Origin: Bog-532 sp963742875
GTDB lineage: Bacteria; Actinomycetota; Actinomycetes; Streptosporangiales; Streptosporangiaceae
DNA: 64,000 bases
NCBI GenBank assembly: GCA_963742875.1
Contig: CAVUNO010000017.1
Coordinates: forward strand, 372,001 to 436,000
Reading direction: 5' to 3'
The notes under the pieces were generated by a model that searched no databases, had not been told where the DNA came from, and was given only the letters and a program-made list of their open reading frames with translations. The position numbers and the translations under genes were made by a program. Shown in pieces: positions 1 to 8,439 of this stretch (positions are counted from its first letter, which is position 1; every line of letters begins with the position of its first letter).

Positions 1-1316
1 GGGAGGTGCCAGACTCGGTAGCGGAGCGTGTCCGGCTCGGCTTCCTTCAGGTCGGCGCAGTCGTGGAAGCCCAGCAGCCGGTTCCAGGCAGCGAGGTCAG
101 CGGCGATGTTGGCGGCGAGGACCCAGCCGCAGTTGACCTGCCAGGTTTTCGAGGGCAGGTTCCGCAGGCCCATCGACTTGGCGGTGCGGACACCGTCTGT
201 CTCGACGACGGCGTGCTCGCGGTGGATCACGTCGATGTACTGGGGGTGGTGGCTGCCGGGCACGCCGCTTATCCCGGCGTCCGGGATGTTCGTGCAGGTG
301 ATCGAGTACTTCCAGCCGGTCTTCTTCTCGTAGTCCGTCAGGTTCCTCAGGTGCCGGCGGGACGGCTTGACCCGCCGGGCGATCCACCGCAGCCCGTCCG
401 GCCAGTTCCCGGCCCTGGTCATCAGGCCGGTGATCTCGGCGACGTCCTTGTCCTGTTCGGCCGTGCCGTCCTGGCCGGTGCCGGGCTTCCACGCGCCGGC
501 GGGGACTTTCCGGATGGCGTCCTCGTCGGCCGCGGTGATCATCCAGCCGCAGGTGAACAGCAGGATCCGGCGAGGGGAGGACATCGACAGCAGGTGCTTG
601 ATGAGCTCATGGCTGGCCCCGGCCCCGTCGACGCGGATCAGGATTTTCGCCCGGAACCGGGCGGGGACCTGCCGGATGGCCGCGGCCAGCACCTCCTTGT
701 GGTCGGTGAACGTGTTCGAGCCCGCGTTGCCGGGCCGCAGCAGCATGGCCAGGCACTCGCGCGTATTCGCAGCCCACGCCCCTAATGGATGGAAGCCGTA
801 GCCTTTCTTCCAGGTCGGAGCCGCTCCCTCCTTGTCTGAGTACGCGGTGATCAGCGTCGCGTCCATGTCGATGACCAGCCAGCCCACCAGGGTCTTCCCG
901 GCGATGACCAGCCACGGGAAGCCGGAAGGGGTGTCTTCTATCAGCTCCCACACGTGCGCGCGGATCCTCGCGCGGGCCTGCGCGACCCTCGCCAGCGTCC
1001 TTGTGCCGGCCAGGCCGAGGGCGCGCCGGACGGTGGAGCCGCTGGGCGCGGCACCCAGCACCGGCGCCAACTGGGCCAGCACCGCGATATCGCTCATGCT
1101 GGTGGCGCCCAGCGCGATCGCGACCGCCATCGACACGACCACCACACCCCGGCTGAGCTGCGGGAACGTCCCCGCCCGCGCCAGCGCCGCCTCCAGCGCG
1201 GCCGTCAGCCCGCACTGGTCGGCCAGCTTCCGCAGCAGCACGCCGCCGCAGTGCCCGGCCAGGCCGGCACCGTCATCAGTAACCTTCAGGCCGTGGTCCC
1301 AGCCGTTATGCTGCAT
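1..1316 (-). CDS. IS1380-family DDE transposase, 3' end outside window
   Basis: Cut-and-paste transposase of an IS1380-type element. Reading the minus strand from ATG at 1316, the frame stays open for 438 codons to the window edge, so the C-terminus is missing. It begins MQHNGWDHGLKVTDDGAGLA, carries a first-Asp segment VIDMDATLITAY, and near the edge has LLGFHDCADLKEAEPDTLRY, which resembles the C-terminal region of IS1380 transposases. The start follows a long hairpin leader. The smaller ORFs in other frames over this interval are shadows. Family assignment is by recognition of these blocks; the far end of the element cannot be seen. Confidence 0.85.
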   Translation of the reverse strand, partial: MQHNGWDHGLKVTDDGAGLAGHCGGVLLRKLADQCGLTAALEAALARAGTFPQLSRGVVVVSMAVAIALGATSMSDIAVLAQLAPVLGAAPSGSTVRRALGLAGTRTLARVAQARARIRAHVWELIEDTPSGFPWLVIAGKTLVGWLVIDMDATLITAYSDKEGAAPTWKKGYGFHPLGAWAANTRECLAMLLRPGNAGSNTFTDHKEVLAAAIRQVPARFRAKILIRVDGAGASHELIKHLLSMSSPRRILLFTCGWMITAADEDAIRKVPAGAWKPGTGQDGTAEQDKDVAEITGLMTRAGNWPDGLRWIARRVKPSRRHLRNLTDYEKKTGWKYSITCTNIPDAGISGVPGSHHPQYIDVIHREHAVVETDGVRTAKSMGLRNLPSKTWQVNCGWVLAANIAADLAAWNRLLGFHDCADLKEAEPDTLRYRVWHL

Positions 1317-1392
1317 GGCGAAGAGCGCTCCAGTCCCGGGGATTGCAACGTGTGGTTACCGCGTAATCTCCCAGGACCAGGGCGCTCTTCGC
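1317..1392. repeat. Long inverted repeat (hairpin) at the IS transposase start
   Basis: GGCGAAGAGCGC at 1317-1328 and GCGCTCTTCGCC at 1381-1392 are exact complements. Pairing continues imperfectly inward to about 1344 and 1365, giving arms of about 28 bases around a 20-base loop. It touches the transposase start codon, so it lies in the leader RNA or its promoter. By analogy with other IS elements it may block translation of transcripts that enter from outside; that role is inferred. Confidence 0.7.
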
Positions 1393-1525
1393 CGCTGAAC
1401 CGGCTATCCCGCCCGCGCCGGTCCCGCACCCGTAAGGTGCGCCACCGCTTCAACCGCTACCAGCAACAAATCCGAGAAACCCCAGCTCACCGCTATGCAG
1501 AATTCGGTAACAGCCTGATTCAGGG

Positions 1526-2278
1526 CTAACGCTGAATGCCGGAGGCTAGGGATGGCGGCTGAACGGTCGCCAGGGCAACCTGCGGCTTTTGCCCGTAGGT
1601 GTCCCCGGTAGGGACGATGTGCGTCGGGTTCCTCCCGTTGCTGGGGATGAACGATCCGGTCATGTTGCCCACGTTGACGTCGGAGCTGGAGCCAACGCTG
1701 ACCGTCCCGCCCGAGTTGCTTCCCGACCAGTTGATGCTGCCGCCGACCAGCAGGCCCGTGGGCACGGAATCACCGGGCGCCGTGAAGGTTCCCGCCGTCT
1801 GGCTCGCCACGGTGAAGTTGCTGCCGACCGTGAGGTTGCGGCCCATCGCGACCGGCCCGGCAGTTGAGGTCGCGCCGAGGGCCGCGTTCCCCTGGACGAA
1901 CACGGCAAAGCCCCCGTTTCCGGTCGCCGGGTTGTAGGTGGCCGCGGCCGGCGCGAAGCCGCGGCTGGCCGCATGGGTGTGACGGGCGGCCAGTGGGCGG
2001 ACCAGGGCCACCGTGCGCTGACCAGCCGGGACGCCGTCCCGGCTGGTCAGCGACATAGCACCCGGCTGGGCCGCCGTCGCGGCGGGGTCAGCGGAGGGGT
2101 CAGCGCCGAGCCGGGCCGCGGCGGGCGCTGGCGCCACGCAAAGAGTCGCGGCGACGAGCATCCCGGTGACGCCTACGGCCAGGAGCCGGGGCATCGGCCT
2201 TCCCGGAACGCGCATGGCGGTAATCTGGCGCTCGGCAGCGGCCGCCGGATAATGGCGCGAACGGGCCACCTCATCCAT
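1526..2278 (-). pseudogene. Choice-of-anchor A family surface protein, C-terminally truncated
   Basis: Secreted protein of 250 codons. A likely start is ATG at residue 22 or 29, followed by a signal peptide (LLAVGVTGMLVAATLCVAPA then AAA). After a linker, residues about 115-225 read GGFAVFVQGNAALGATSTAG, then VAMGRNLTVGSNF, typical of the choice-of-anchor A beta-helix domain of cell-wall or secreted proteins. Family members are usually longer and end in an anchor; this one stops about 110 residues into the domain, where the IS1380-type sequence begins. I infer truncation by that insertion. The exact junction near 1528 is not resolved. Confidence 0.65.
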
Positions 2279-2793
2279 ATCCCCCTATAAACCGGCAACC
2301 CAGGTGCTCTAGCGAAATCGGGGACTTCTCCCGCACGCCGCGGGCACTACCTTTCTTAATCCGCCAGCATAAATGGTGGTACCCTTATTTTGTAGAGTCC
2401 TTTCGGCGGAGCCGCGGCTGCTATGTGCTGGCCGTCGCGTGCAGCGAGATGATGCCAGTCGCGGCGGGCGCGAAGCGCGCGGATGAGCCAGCCGCCTTGG
2501 CCCCCAAGGAGGCCCGGCAGCGGGTGAGCTGCGCAAACGGGTCCAAGGGACCCCGGCTTTACGAGTGGACGCTCGTCCGTTATCCCTCATTCTTATCGGA
2601 TAACAGACTTATCTGGGAATACCTGCCGAAAGTGGGCGTAAAATCACGGCCATGCAGATCGGCAAAGAAATTTCGACAATAGACCGCACTGGATGCTAGT
2701 GTCCGTAAATGTAAACGAGAAGCCTGCCGAGCTTTCTCGCCTGGGATAAGAGGCAGGCCGGCGTGTCGCGGAAGGAGCCGGAGATTTCCGTAG
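2279..2793. other. Intergenic, no gene recognised
   Basis: Upstream region shared by the truncated surface protein on the left and the genes to the right. It is less GC-rich than the flanks, especially 2330-2400 and 2580-2700. The short reading frames lack convincing starts and codon bias. I see no recognisable riboswitch or tRNA. Confidence 0.5.
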
Positions 2794-3009
2794 CCAGAAT
2801 GTACCAGCGGGATCACCCAGCGAAGCGCCGAGGCTACCATCAACTTCTACCCCGCCCCGCCCAATCGCCGTTACCTGATCCTGGCGGGCATCCTGCTCAT
2901 CGTCCTCCTCCTCGCCGGGCTGGCCGTGTGGCTTGTCCGCCGGAACCGCCGGTCCTCGCCCGGCACAGGCCACCTTGACGACCTGATACCTGCCCAGCCG
3001 CGACGCTAA
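2794..3009 (+). pseudogene. Small single-pass membrane protein without a visible start
   Basis: After a TAG at 2791 this frame is open to TAA at 3007-3009. It encodes RRYLILAGILLIVLLLAGL then AVWLVRRNRRSS, a strong membrane helix followed by a basic stop-transfer stretch and a short tail ending LIPAQPRR. Codon use fits a real gene, but no ATG, GTG or TTG precedes the helix in frame. I read it as the 3' remnant of a longer gene or as a gene with an upstream frame break. Confidence 0.4.
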
Positions 3010-3067
3010 CCCAGCCGGATTCCGTGACCGGCCCTGGATGCTGCGGACATATCGGCAGGGAGATAAG

Positions 3068-5419
3068 TTGTTTTCCGGGGGGCTGAAACAGCTGAAATCG
3101 CACCGAATGCGGCGTCGAACGAGGGGTGATGCCGAGCTGCCGCCACCGGGGCGGCGGGAGAGCGGGCCACTGCGCGAACTCGAACTCACCTGCATGAGTA
3201 ACCTGCTGTCCGCCACCGCGGAACGGGTGTACTTCAAGGACCTGCAGAGCCGGTTCCTTCTGGTCAGCGCGGGCTGGATCGCCGCATACGCCCCGGACCA
3301 TACCTCGGCCGAGCTGATCGGGAAGACAGACTTCGACGTTTTCAACGAGGAGCATGCCTCCGCCGCTTTTGAAGACGAGCAGCAGATCATCCGTACCGGC
3401 GAACCGATCGTCGGGAAGCTGGAGCGGGAGACCCATGGCGGCCAGGCGCTCGCCTGGGTGTCGAGCACGAAAATGCCCCTCCGGGACGAAAGCGGCCGGA
3501 TCATCGGCACCTTCGGCATCTCGCGCGATGTGACCGCACAGATCAGAGCCGAGAAAGCCCTCGCCCACCAGGCTCTGCACGACCCGCTCACCGGGCTGCC
3601 GAACCGCATCGCGCTGCTGGACCGGCTGTCCCAGGGGTTGCTCGCCATGGAACGGCACCCTGCGCGGCTGGCGGTGCTCTTCATCGATCTGGACAACTTC
3701 AAGGAGATCAACGATTCCTACGGTCACGATGCCGGCGACTTGGTGCTCGGCGCGGTCGGCCGCCGCCTCTCGGCTCTCGCACGGCGCGGGGACACGGTAG
3801 CCCGCCTCGGCGGGGACGAGTTCGTGATGCTGTGCGGGGAGCTGGACAGTAACGTTGCCGTCCGTTCCATCGGCGACCGGATCATCCGGTCGATCGCTGT
3901 GCCCTACGTCTACGGCGGGCGGGACCTCTCCGTCACCTGCAGCGTCGGTATCGTCGTGACCGGCGACGCCGCCGCCGAGCCCGACCAACTGATCGACAAC
4001 GCTGACAGGGCGATGTACGAAGCGAAACAGGCCGGACGCAACCGCTGTCAGGTTTATAACCCGGCGCGTCGCCCCCGCGCGGAGAAGAACACGCTGCACA
4101 ACGAGCTGTGCCGCGCCATCGAGAATTCTGAGCTGTTCCTGGTCTACCAGCCGCTGTTCTCGCTGAAAGCGCGGTCGCTGACCGGTGTCGAGGCACTCGT
4201 GCGCTGGCGCCATCCCAGCGGGGCGGTCATGCCACCCGGCGACTTCATCCCCTTCGCCGAGGAAAATGGCCTGATCGGGGAGCTCGGCTCGTTCGTGCTG
4301 GACGAAGCCTGCCGCCAGCTCGCCGACTGGGCTGAACGGGACGGCTGGCCGGGTGCCTTCACCATGGCGGTCAACGTCTCCGGGCGCGAGCTTTCGGATC
4401 CCGGGCTTCCCGGGCGAGTGGCCGAGATGGTCCGGCGTCATGGCCTTCAACCACCGCTGCTGTGCCTGGAGATCACCGAGACCGCACTCATTGCGGAAGT
4501 TGGCGACCTCCAGGAGACCCTGTCCGCGCTATCGGCCATCGGCGTGCGCATCGCCCTTGATGACTTCGGGACCGGCTATTCCACGCTCGTTTATCTTCAG
4601 CGACTGGACGTGGACATCCTGAAAATCGACCGCAGCTTCGTTGAGCAGATCAGCCGGAGTACCCGCGACCGGAAGATCGTCGCCGCCGTGACGGCGATGG
4701 CCCACGCACTGGGGATGACCGTGGTCGGCGAGGGCATCGAAACGAGCCATCAGCTCGCCATCCTGGCCGACCTGGACTGCGACGAAGGTCAGGGGCTGCT
4801 CTTCGGGCAGCCCCTGTCTCCCGAAGAAGTGGTTGCTAAGGCCATCGCACCTGGTCAGACGGGGTACCGGAACCGGCAGCGGCGTTTAATGTCGCTTCGG
4901 CACCTTCGCCGCCGTAACTGCGTAGTCGGGGACGCTCAGACCTGTCAGGCGTACGCGAACGGGCTGCCACTTGGCACCGTGCAGAACGACAGCACGGGAG
5001 CCGAGAATCTCGACAACGCCTATCCGGCAGACCATCACTTCCAAGTGCTGGTAGCGAAGCTGGCGACAGACGAGAGCAATCTGGGCAGCGACGGGCTCAG
5101 CCCGCAAGCGAACGCCGACGAAGCCAAGGTGACCACTGGCGAGCGGGCAATCACGGCATGGTGCGCGACGCGCAGTTCGTCATCCCCTAATTTCGGCAGC
5201 CACTGCCCATTTGCTCATTCGGCGTGGAGATGGACCCACTGTCATGGGGCCGATTCATGCGTGGGGGGAGCGTGGGCCAGGAGTGCCCCTGCGTGGCCTC
5301 CAGAGCGGGCTGTGAGGGCCTGGGAGCATGGGGCTGGTGTCACCCCCCGGATGGGTGATCAGCAGCGTGGCTCTCAGAGCTGTGCAGCGGGTGTCTACCT
5401 GCGACGATGCCACTGCTAG
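3068..5419 (+). CDS. PAS-GGDEF-EAL cyclic-di-GMP turnover protein
   Basis: Cytosolic enzyme predicted to make and/or degrade cyclic di-GMP. From a TTG start at 3068 preceded by CAGGGAGA (ATG at 3038 is an alternative), a PAS domain covers about residues 45-150, the diguanylate cyclase domain follows with intact RLGGDEF at about 245, and the EAL domain has VEALVRW (about 374), DDFGTGYS (about 497) and VGEGIET (about 553). All catalytic signatures are present, so both activities are possible. After the EAL domain (about 4865) a 180-residue low-complexity tail runs into an IS256 fragment; the natural stop has probably been lost or shifted. No membrane segment is seen. Confidence 0.88.
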   Translation: MFSGGLKQLKSHRMRRRTRGDAELPPPGRRESGPLRELELTCMSNLLSATAERVYFKDLQSRFLLVSAGWIAAYAPDHTSAELIGKTDFDVFNEEHASAAFEDEQQIIRTGEPIVGKLERETHGGQALAWVSSTKMPLRDESGRIIGTFGISRDVTAQIRAEKALAHQALHDPLTGLPNRIALLDRLSQGLLAMERHPARLAVLFIDLDNFKEINDSYGHDAGDLVLGAVGRRLSALARRGDTVARLGGDEFVMLCGELDSNVAVRSIGDRIIRSIAVPYVYGGRDLSVTCSVGIVVTGDAAAEPDQLIDNADRAMYEAKQAGRNRCQVYNPARRPRAEKNTLHNELCRAIENSELFLVYQPLFSLKARSLTGVEALVRWRHPSGAVMPPGDFIPFAEENGLIGELGSFVLDEACRQLADWAERDGWPGAFTMAVNVSGRELSDPGLPGRVAEMVRRHGLQPPLLCLEITETALIAEVGDLQETLSALSAIGVRIALDDFGTGYSTLVYLQRLDVDILKIDRSFVEQISRSTRDRKIVAAVTAMAHALGMTVVGEGIETSHQLAILADLDCDEGQGLLFGQPLSPEEVVAKAIAPGQTGYRNRQRRLMSLRHLRRRNCVVGDAQTCQAYANGLPLGTVQNDSTGAENLDNAYPADHHFQVLVAKLATDESNLGSDGLSPQANADEAKVTTGERAITAWCATRSSSSPNFGSHCPFAHSAWRWTHCHGADSCVGGAWARSAPAWPPERAVRAWEHGAGVTPRMGDQQRGSQSCAAGVYLRRCHC

Positions 5420-5481
5420 GCGATCACCAGCGACTCCAGCGCATTGGTCTTGGTCACGTGCGCGCCGAACAGCCGGGACGC
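5418..5481 (-). mobile_element. 64-bp fragment of an IS256-type transposase gene
   Basis: The reverse complement of this stretch is nearly identical to 16250-16313 inside the complete IS256 transposase of this window (residues around SRLFGRHVTKTNALESLVIA). It is only an internal piece, with neither end of the element. It abuts an IS630 fragment on the right and supplies the stop codon of the preceding GGDEF-EAL reading frame. Confidence 0.85.
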
Positions 5482-5485
5482 GGCC

Positions 5486-5985
5486 TGCCCCGGCCGGCTG
5501 GCCCGCCGTGAGTTCGAGTACGTCCGCAACGGCACCATCTCCATCGTCGCCGCCCTGCACGTCGCCACCGGGCAGGTGATCACCGAGCCGATCGCCCGGA
5601 ACAACTCCGTCACCTTCACCGGCTTCCTGCACCGACTGGACCAGTGCATCGACCCGCCCTGAGCATTCACCTGGTGATGGACAACGGGTCGTCGCACACC
5701 TCCCGCGCCACGTGTGCCTGGATCGCCGCCCATCCGCGGATCACGGTCACCTACACGCCGAGGAACGCGTCCTGGCTGGACATGGCCGAACTATGGTTCT
5801 CAGCCCTGACCCGCGGCCTGCTGTACCGCGGCGAGTTCACCTCCCGCGCCGACCTCGCCGCCAAGATCACCAGCTTCACGATCCGCTACAACCGGACCGC
5901 CAGGCCCTGGATCTGGACCTACGACGCCCACGCCCGCTACCGCGCTCCGGCCCGTTGCCGAAATAAATGGATATCAATATGCTAG
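5486..5985 (+). pseudogene. IS630-type transposase remnant, 5'-truncated and frameshifted
   Basis: Two overlapping frames together give the catalytic half of an IS630/Tc1-type transposase: NGTISIVAALHVATGQVITE up to about 5655, then after a one-base frame break IHLVMDNGSSHTSRATCAWI and TPRNASWLDMAELWFSALTR. The second Asp (MDN) and the Glu of the AELW block are visible. The DNA-binding half is missing and the left edge meets the IS256 scrap. It is not closely similar to the complete IS630 element at 24.6 kb. Confidence 0.75.
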
Positions 5986-6024
5986 ACATGTGTTATCAGG
6001 TCCGTCAAGCGCAGGAGGCTCGAG

Positions 6025-6987
6025 ATGGTTACTCAGAAGGCAACGGCCGCTGGCTCGGGAACAGCTACCCAGCGCAAAGCGGCCCCGGGCCCGGAACGGC
6101 CCGACCGGCGGGTGACCGAGCGGGCGGCCTGGTCCCTGCCGGGCATACCCATGCTGGTGCTGGCCATCGTCCTGCTGCTGGCCGGAGTGGCGCTGCTGGT
6201 GCTGGCCGCTCACGAGAGCGGGGCCGCCAAGACGCTGCTGATAACGCTCGGCATCCTTCTGCTTGTCGCCGATGCCTTCGTTCTGCCCGGGCTCTTCGCC
6301 GTCGTGCCCGGCCAGGCTCGTGTCGTGCAGCTGTTCGGCCAGTACCGCGGCACCATCCGCGACTCCGGCCTGCAATGGGTGAACCCGTTCACCCGCCGCA
6401 TCGCGGTCTCCACCCGGATCCGCAACCAGGAGTCGGCGCAGGCCAAGGTCAACGACGCCGACGGCAACCCCATCGAGATCGCCGCCGTGGTCGTCTGGCA
6501 GGTTCAGGACACCGCCAGCGCCGTCTACTCCGTCGACGACTTCACGCAGTTCGTCACGATCCAGACCGAGACCGCCGTCCGGCACATTGCCTCCAGCTAC
6601 CCGTACGACAACCGGGGCAGCGGCGCGCTGTCGCTGCGCGACAACGCGGATGAGATCACCGAGCGGCTGTCGGCCGAGCTCGCTAACCGGGTCGCGTCGG
6701 CCGGCGTGCACATCATCGAGTCGCGGCTGACCCGGCTGTCGTACGCCCCGGAGATCGCGCAGGCCATGCTGCGCCAGCAGCAGGCCAGCGCGGTCGTGGG
6801 CGCGCGGTCGCGCATTGTCGAGGGTGCCGTCGGCATGGTCAAGCTGGCCCTGGAGCGGCTGCAGGAGGAGGGCGTCGTCGAACTGGACGAGGAGCGCAAG
6901 GCCGCCATGGTGTCCAACCTGCTCGTGGTTCTGTGCAGCGAGCAGGCGACCCAGCAGGTCGTTAACACCGGCTCGCTGTACCAGTGA
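6025..6987 (+). CDS. SPFH (band 7/stomatin-like) membrane protein
   Basis: Membrane scaffold protein of 320 aa. A strong AGGAGG lies 8 bases before ATG 6025. Residues about 35-55 and 68-92 are two hydrophobic helices, followed by the SPFH domain (VVPGQARVVQLFGQYRGTIR, GLQWVNPF) and a C-terminal helical segment (QAMLRQQQASAVVGARS). Such proteins organise membrane microdomains and often pair with a protease or partner; none of the NfeD type is here. The next gene, 55 bases downstream, encodes a small ribbon-helix-helix protein, an arrangement I infer to be co-transcribed. Confidence 0.88.
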   Translation: MVTQKATAAGSGTATQRKAAPGPERPDRRVTERAAWSLPGIPMLVLAIVLLLAGVALLVLAAHESGAAKTLLITLGILLLVADAFVLPGLFAVVPGQARVVQLFGQYRGTIRDSGLQWVNPFTRRIAVSTRIRNQESAQAKVNDADGNPIEIAAVVVWQVQDTASAVYSVDDFTQFVTIQTETAVRHIASSYPYDNRGSGALSLRDNADEITERLSAELANRVASAGVHIIESRLTRLSYAPEIAQAMLRQQQASAVVGARSRIVEGAVGMVKLALERLQEEGVVELDEERKAAMVSNLLVVLCSEQATQQVVNTGSLYQ

Positions 6988-7042
6988 CGGCAGCTATATC
7001 GGTGATCGCAGCGGTACCGGTGACGGCAGCCGGGGTGCCGGC

Positions 7043-7282
7043 GTGAGCGAGCGCAAGGGCGTTCTGCTGCGGCTGGACCCCGCCGTCCATGACGCGCTGG
7101 CCAGATGGGCTAACGACGAGCTGCGCAGCACCAACGCCCAGATCGAGTTCCTGCTCCGGCGGGCGCTGGCCGAAGCGGGACGGCTACCTCAGCACGCCGG
7201 GCCGATGCGCCCCCGCGGCCGGCCACCCGCCAGCGACCCCGCCGAAACCAGCCGGCCAGCGCGCGATAAACGGTCCAGCTGA
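7043..7282 (+). CDS. Ribbon-helix-helix (Arc/CopG-like) small protein
   Basis: 79-aa protein from GTG 7043. The N-terminal part KGVLLRLDPAVHDALARWAN, DELRSTNAQIEFLLRRALAE has the strand-helix-helix pattern of Arc/CopG DNA-binding proteins; the tail is Pro/Arg rich. Such proteins bind operators as dimers. It lies just after the SPFH gene and probably belongs to the same transcript, so it may regulate that gene or act as a small adaptor. No toxin partner is visible next to it. Confidence 0.75.
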   Translation: MSERKGVLLRLDPAVHDALARWANDELRSTNAQIEFLLRRALAEAGRLPQHAGPMRPRGRPPASDPAETSRPARDKRSS

Positions 7283-7429
7283 CGCCGCCCACCGGAGCCA
7301 TGGGCACCAGAATCACACCCGCTGGATGTCTGTCCAGCCCGACTGGCCTCTAGCGCATCGGGTCCAACGGTCGGATTAACCGAGCGTCAGTGCAAGTAAC
7401 GCTCAGTTTTGATCGCTACGCTTCTTCGC

Positions 7430-8344
7430 ATGCACCGGCATACCGCCATCGCGGGCCTGGTGGCGCTGACGCTCTTCAGTCTGTGCGCAGGCTTCGCGAG
7501 GACGAGGGAGACGCGCACCGCCGCGGAGACGCGCACCGAGAAGACGGCCACCGTGGCCGGGCGCAAGACGGAGACCACATCCGCGGTCACCGCGGCCGCG
7601 AAACCGGCTGCCTCTAAAGCGCAGCGGGCGCTGACGGCGGCCGTGGCGCCCATTGCCCGTGACGATGACGGCCAGGTCGCGGTCGCCGTCGCCAACCTGA
7701 CCACCGGCGCGGACGCCGGCTACGGCAGCGCGCAGGAGTTCGTGACCGCCAGCATCGTCAAGGTCGACATCTTGTCCACGCTGCTCTACCAGGCGCAGCA
7801 GTCCGGCCAGCTGCTCTCCCCGGAAGAGGAAGCGCTCGCGACCACAATGATCGAGAACAGCAATAACGACGCGGCCTCCGACCTCTACGACGACGCCGGC
7901 CGCGCGGAGGGCATCGATCAGGCCAACCAAGTCTTCGGGCTCAGCGAGACGACGGCCGGCACCGACGGATGCTGGGGCCTGACCGGTACCACCGTGGATG
8001 ACCAGATCCGGCTGCTCCGACTGGTGTTCACCCGTCCCTCCGTGCTCACCGTCCGGTCCCAGGACTTGATCCAGGACCTGATGAGCCAGGTCGAGCCGGA
8101 CCAGCAGTGGGGCGTTCCCGCTGCTGCCGATGACGGAACGCCGTTCATGGTAAAGAACGGCTGGCTGCCCAGCGGCACCACCGGCCTGTGGGAGATCAAC
8201 AGCATCGGCGGGGTCGTGCACGACGGCCAGCGCATGCTGATCGCGGCCCTATCCGAAGGCAACGCCACCGGGGATTCGGGTATCTCGCTCGTGCAGACCA
8301 TCGCCGAGGCGGCGGCCGGCGCCATGACCGCGAGCAAGGGCTAA
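7430..8344 (+). CDS. Secreted class A beta-lactamase-fold serine hydrolase
   Basis: 304-aa exported protein (ATG 7430; an upstream frame start at 7409 is less likely). Signal peptide at residues 1-23, a 45-residue Thr/Ala/Lys-rich linker, then the beta-lactamase/transpeptidase-like fold: SxxK as SIVK (Ser at about 108), SxN as SNN (about 144) and a K-N-G triad replacing KTG. A Glu166 equivalent is not obvious, so resistance activity is doubtful; a cell-wall carboxypeptidase-like role is possible. A paralogue with the same motifs lies at 23.7 kb. Confidence 0.8.
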   Translation: MHRHTAIAGLVALTLFSLCAGFARTRETRTAAETRTEKTATVAGRKTETTSAVTAAAKPAASKAQRALTAAVAPIARDDDGQVAVAVANLTTGADAGYGSAQEFVTASIVKVDILSTLLYQAQQSGQLLSPEEEALATTMIENSNNDAASDLYDDAGRAEGIDQANQVFGLSETTAGTDGCWGLTGTTVDDQIRLLRLVFTRPSVLTVRSQDLIQDLMSQVEPDQQWGVPAAADDGTPFMVKNGWLPSGTTGLWEINSIGGVVHDGQRMLIAALSEGNATGDSGISLVQTIAEAAAGAMTASKG

Positions 8345-8439
8345 TGGGCCTCATCCTCGGTGGGTGATGTGCGATCCGTGGCAGCGCCGCAGGATACGGG
8401 GCATTGGGGAGCACATCGGGGAGATCGGGAGGGGTCCGA

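Noticed and set aside
6..1398. Plus-strand frames at the window start.
   Set aside because: The minus strand reads as a continuous IS1380 transposase.
2897..4450. 517-codon minus-strand frame over the GGDEF-EAL gene.
   Set aside because: Mirror of a strongly coding + strand gene with all catalytic motifs; high GC produces long antisense frames.
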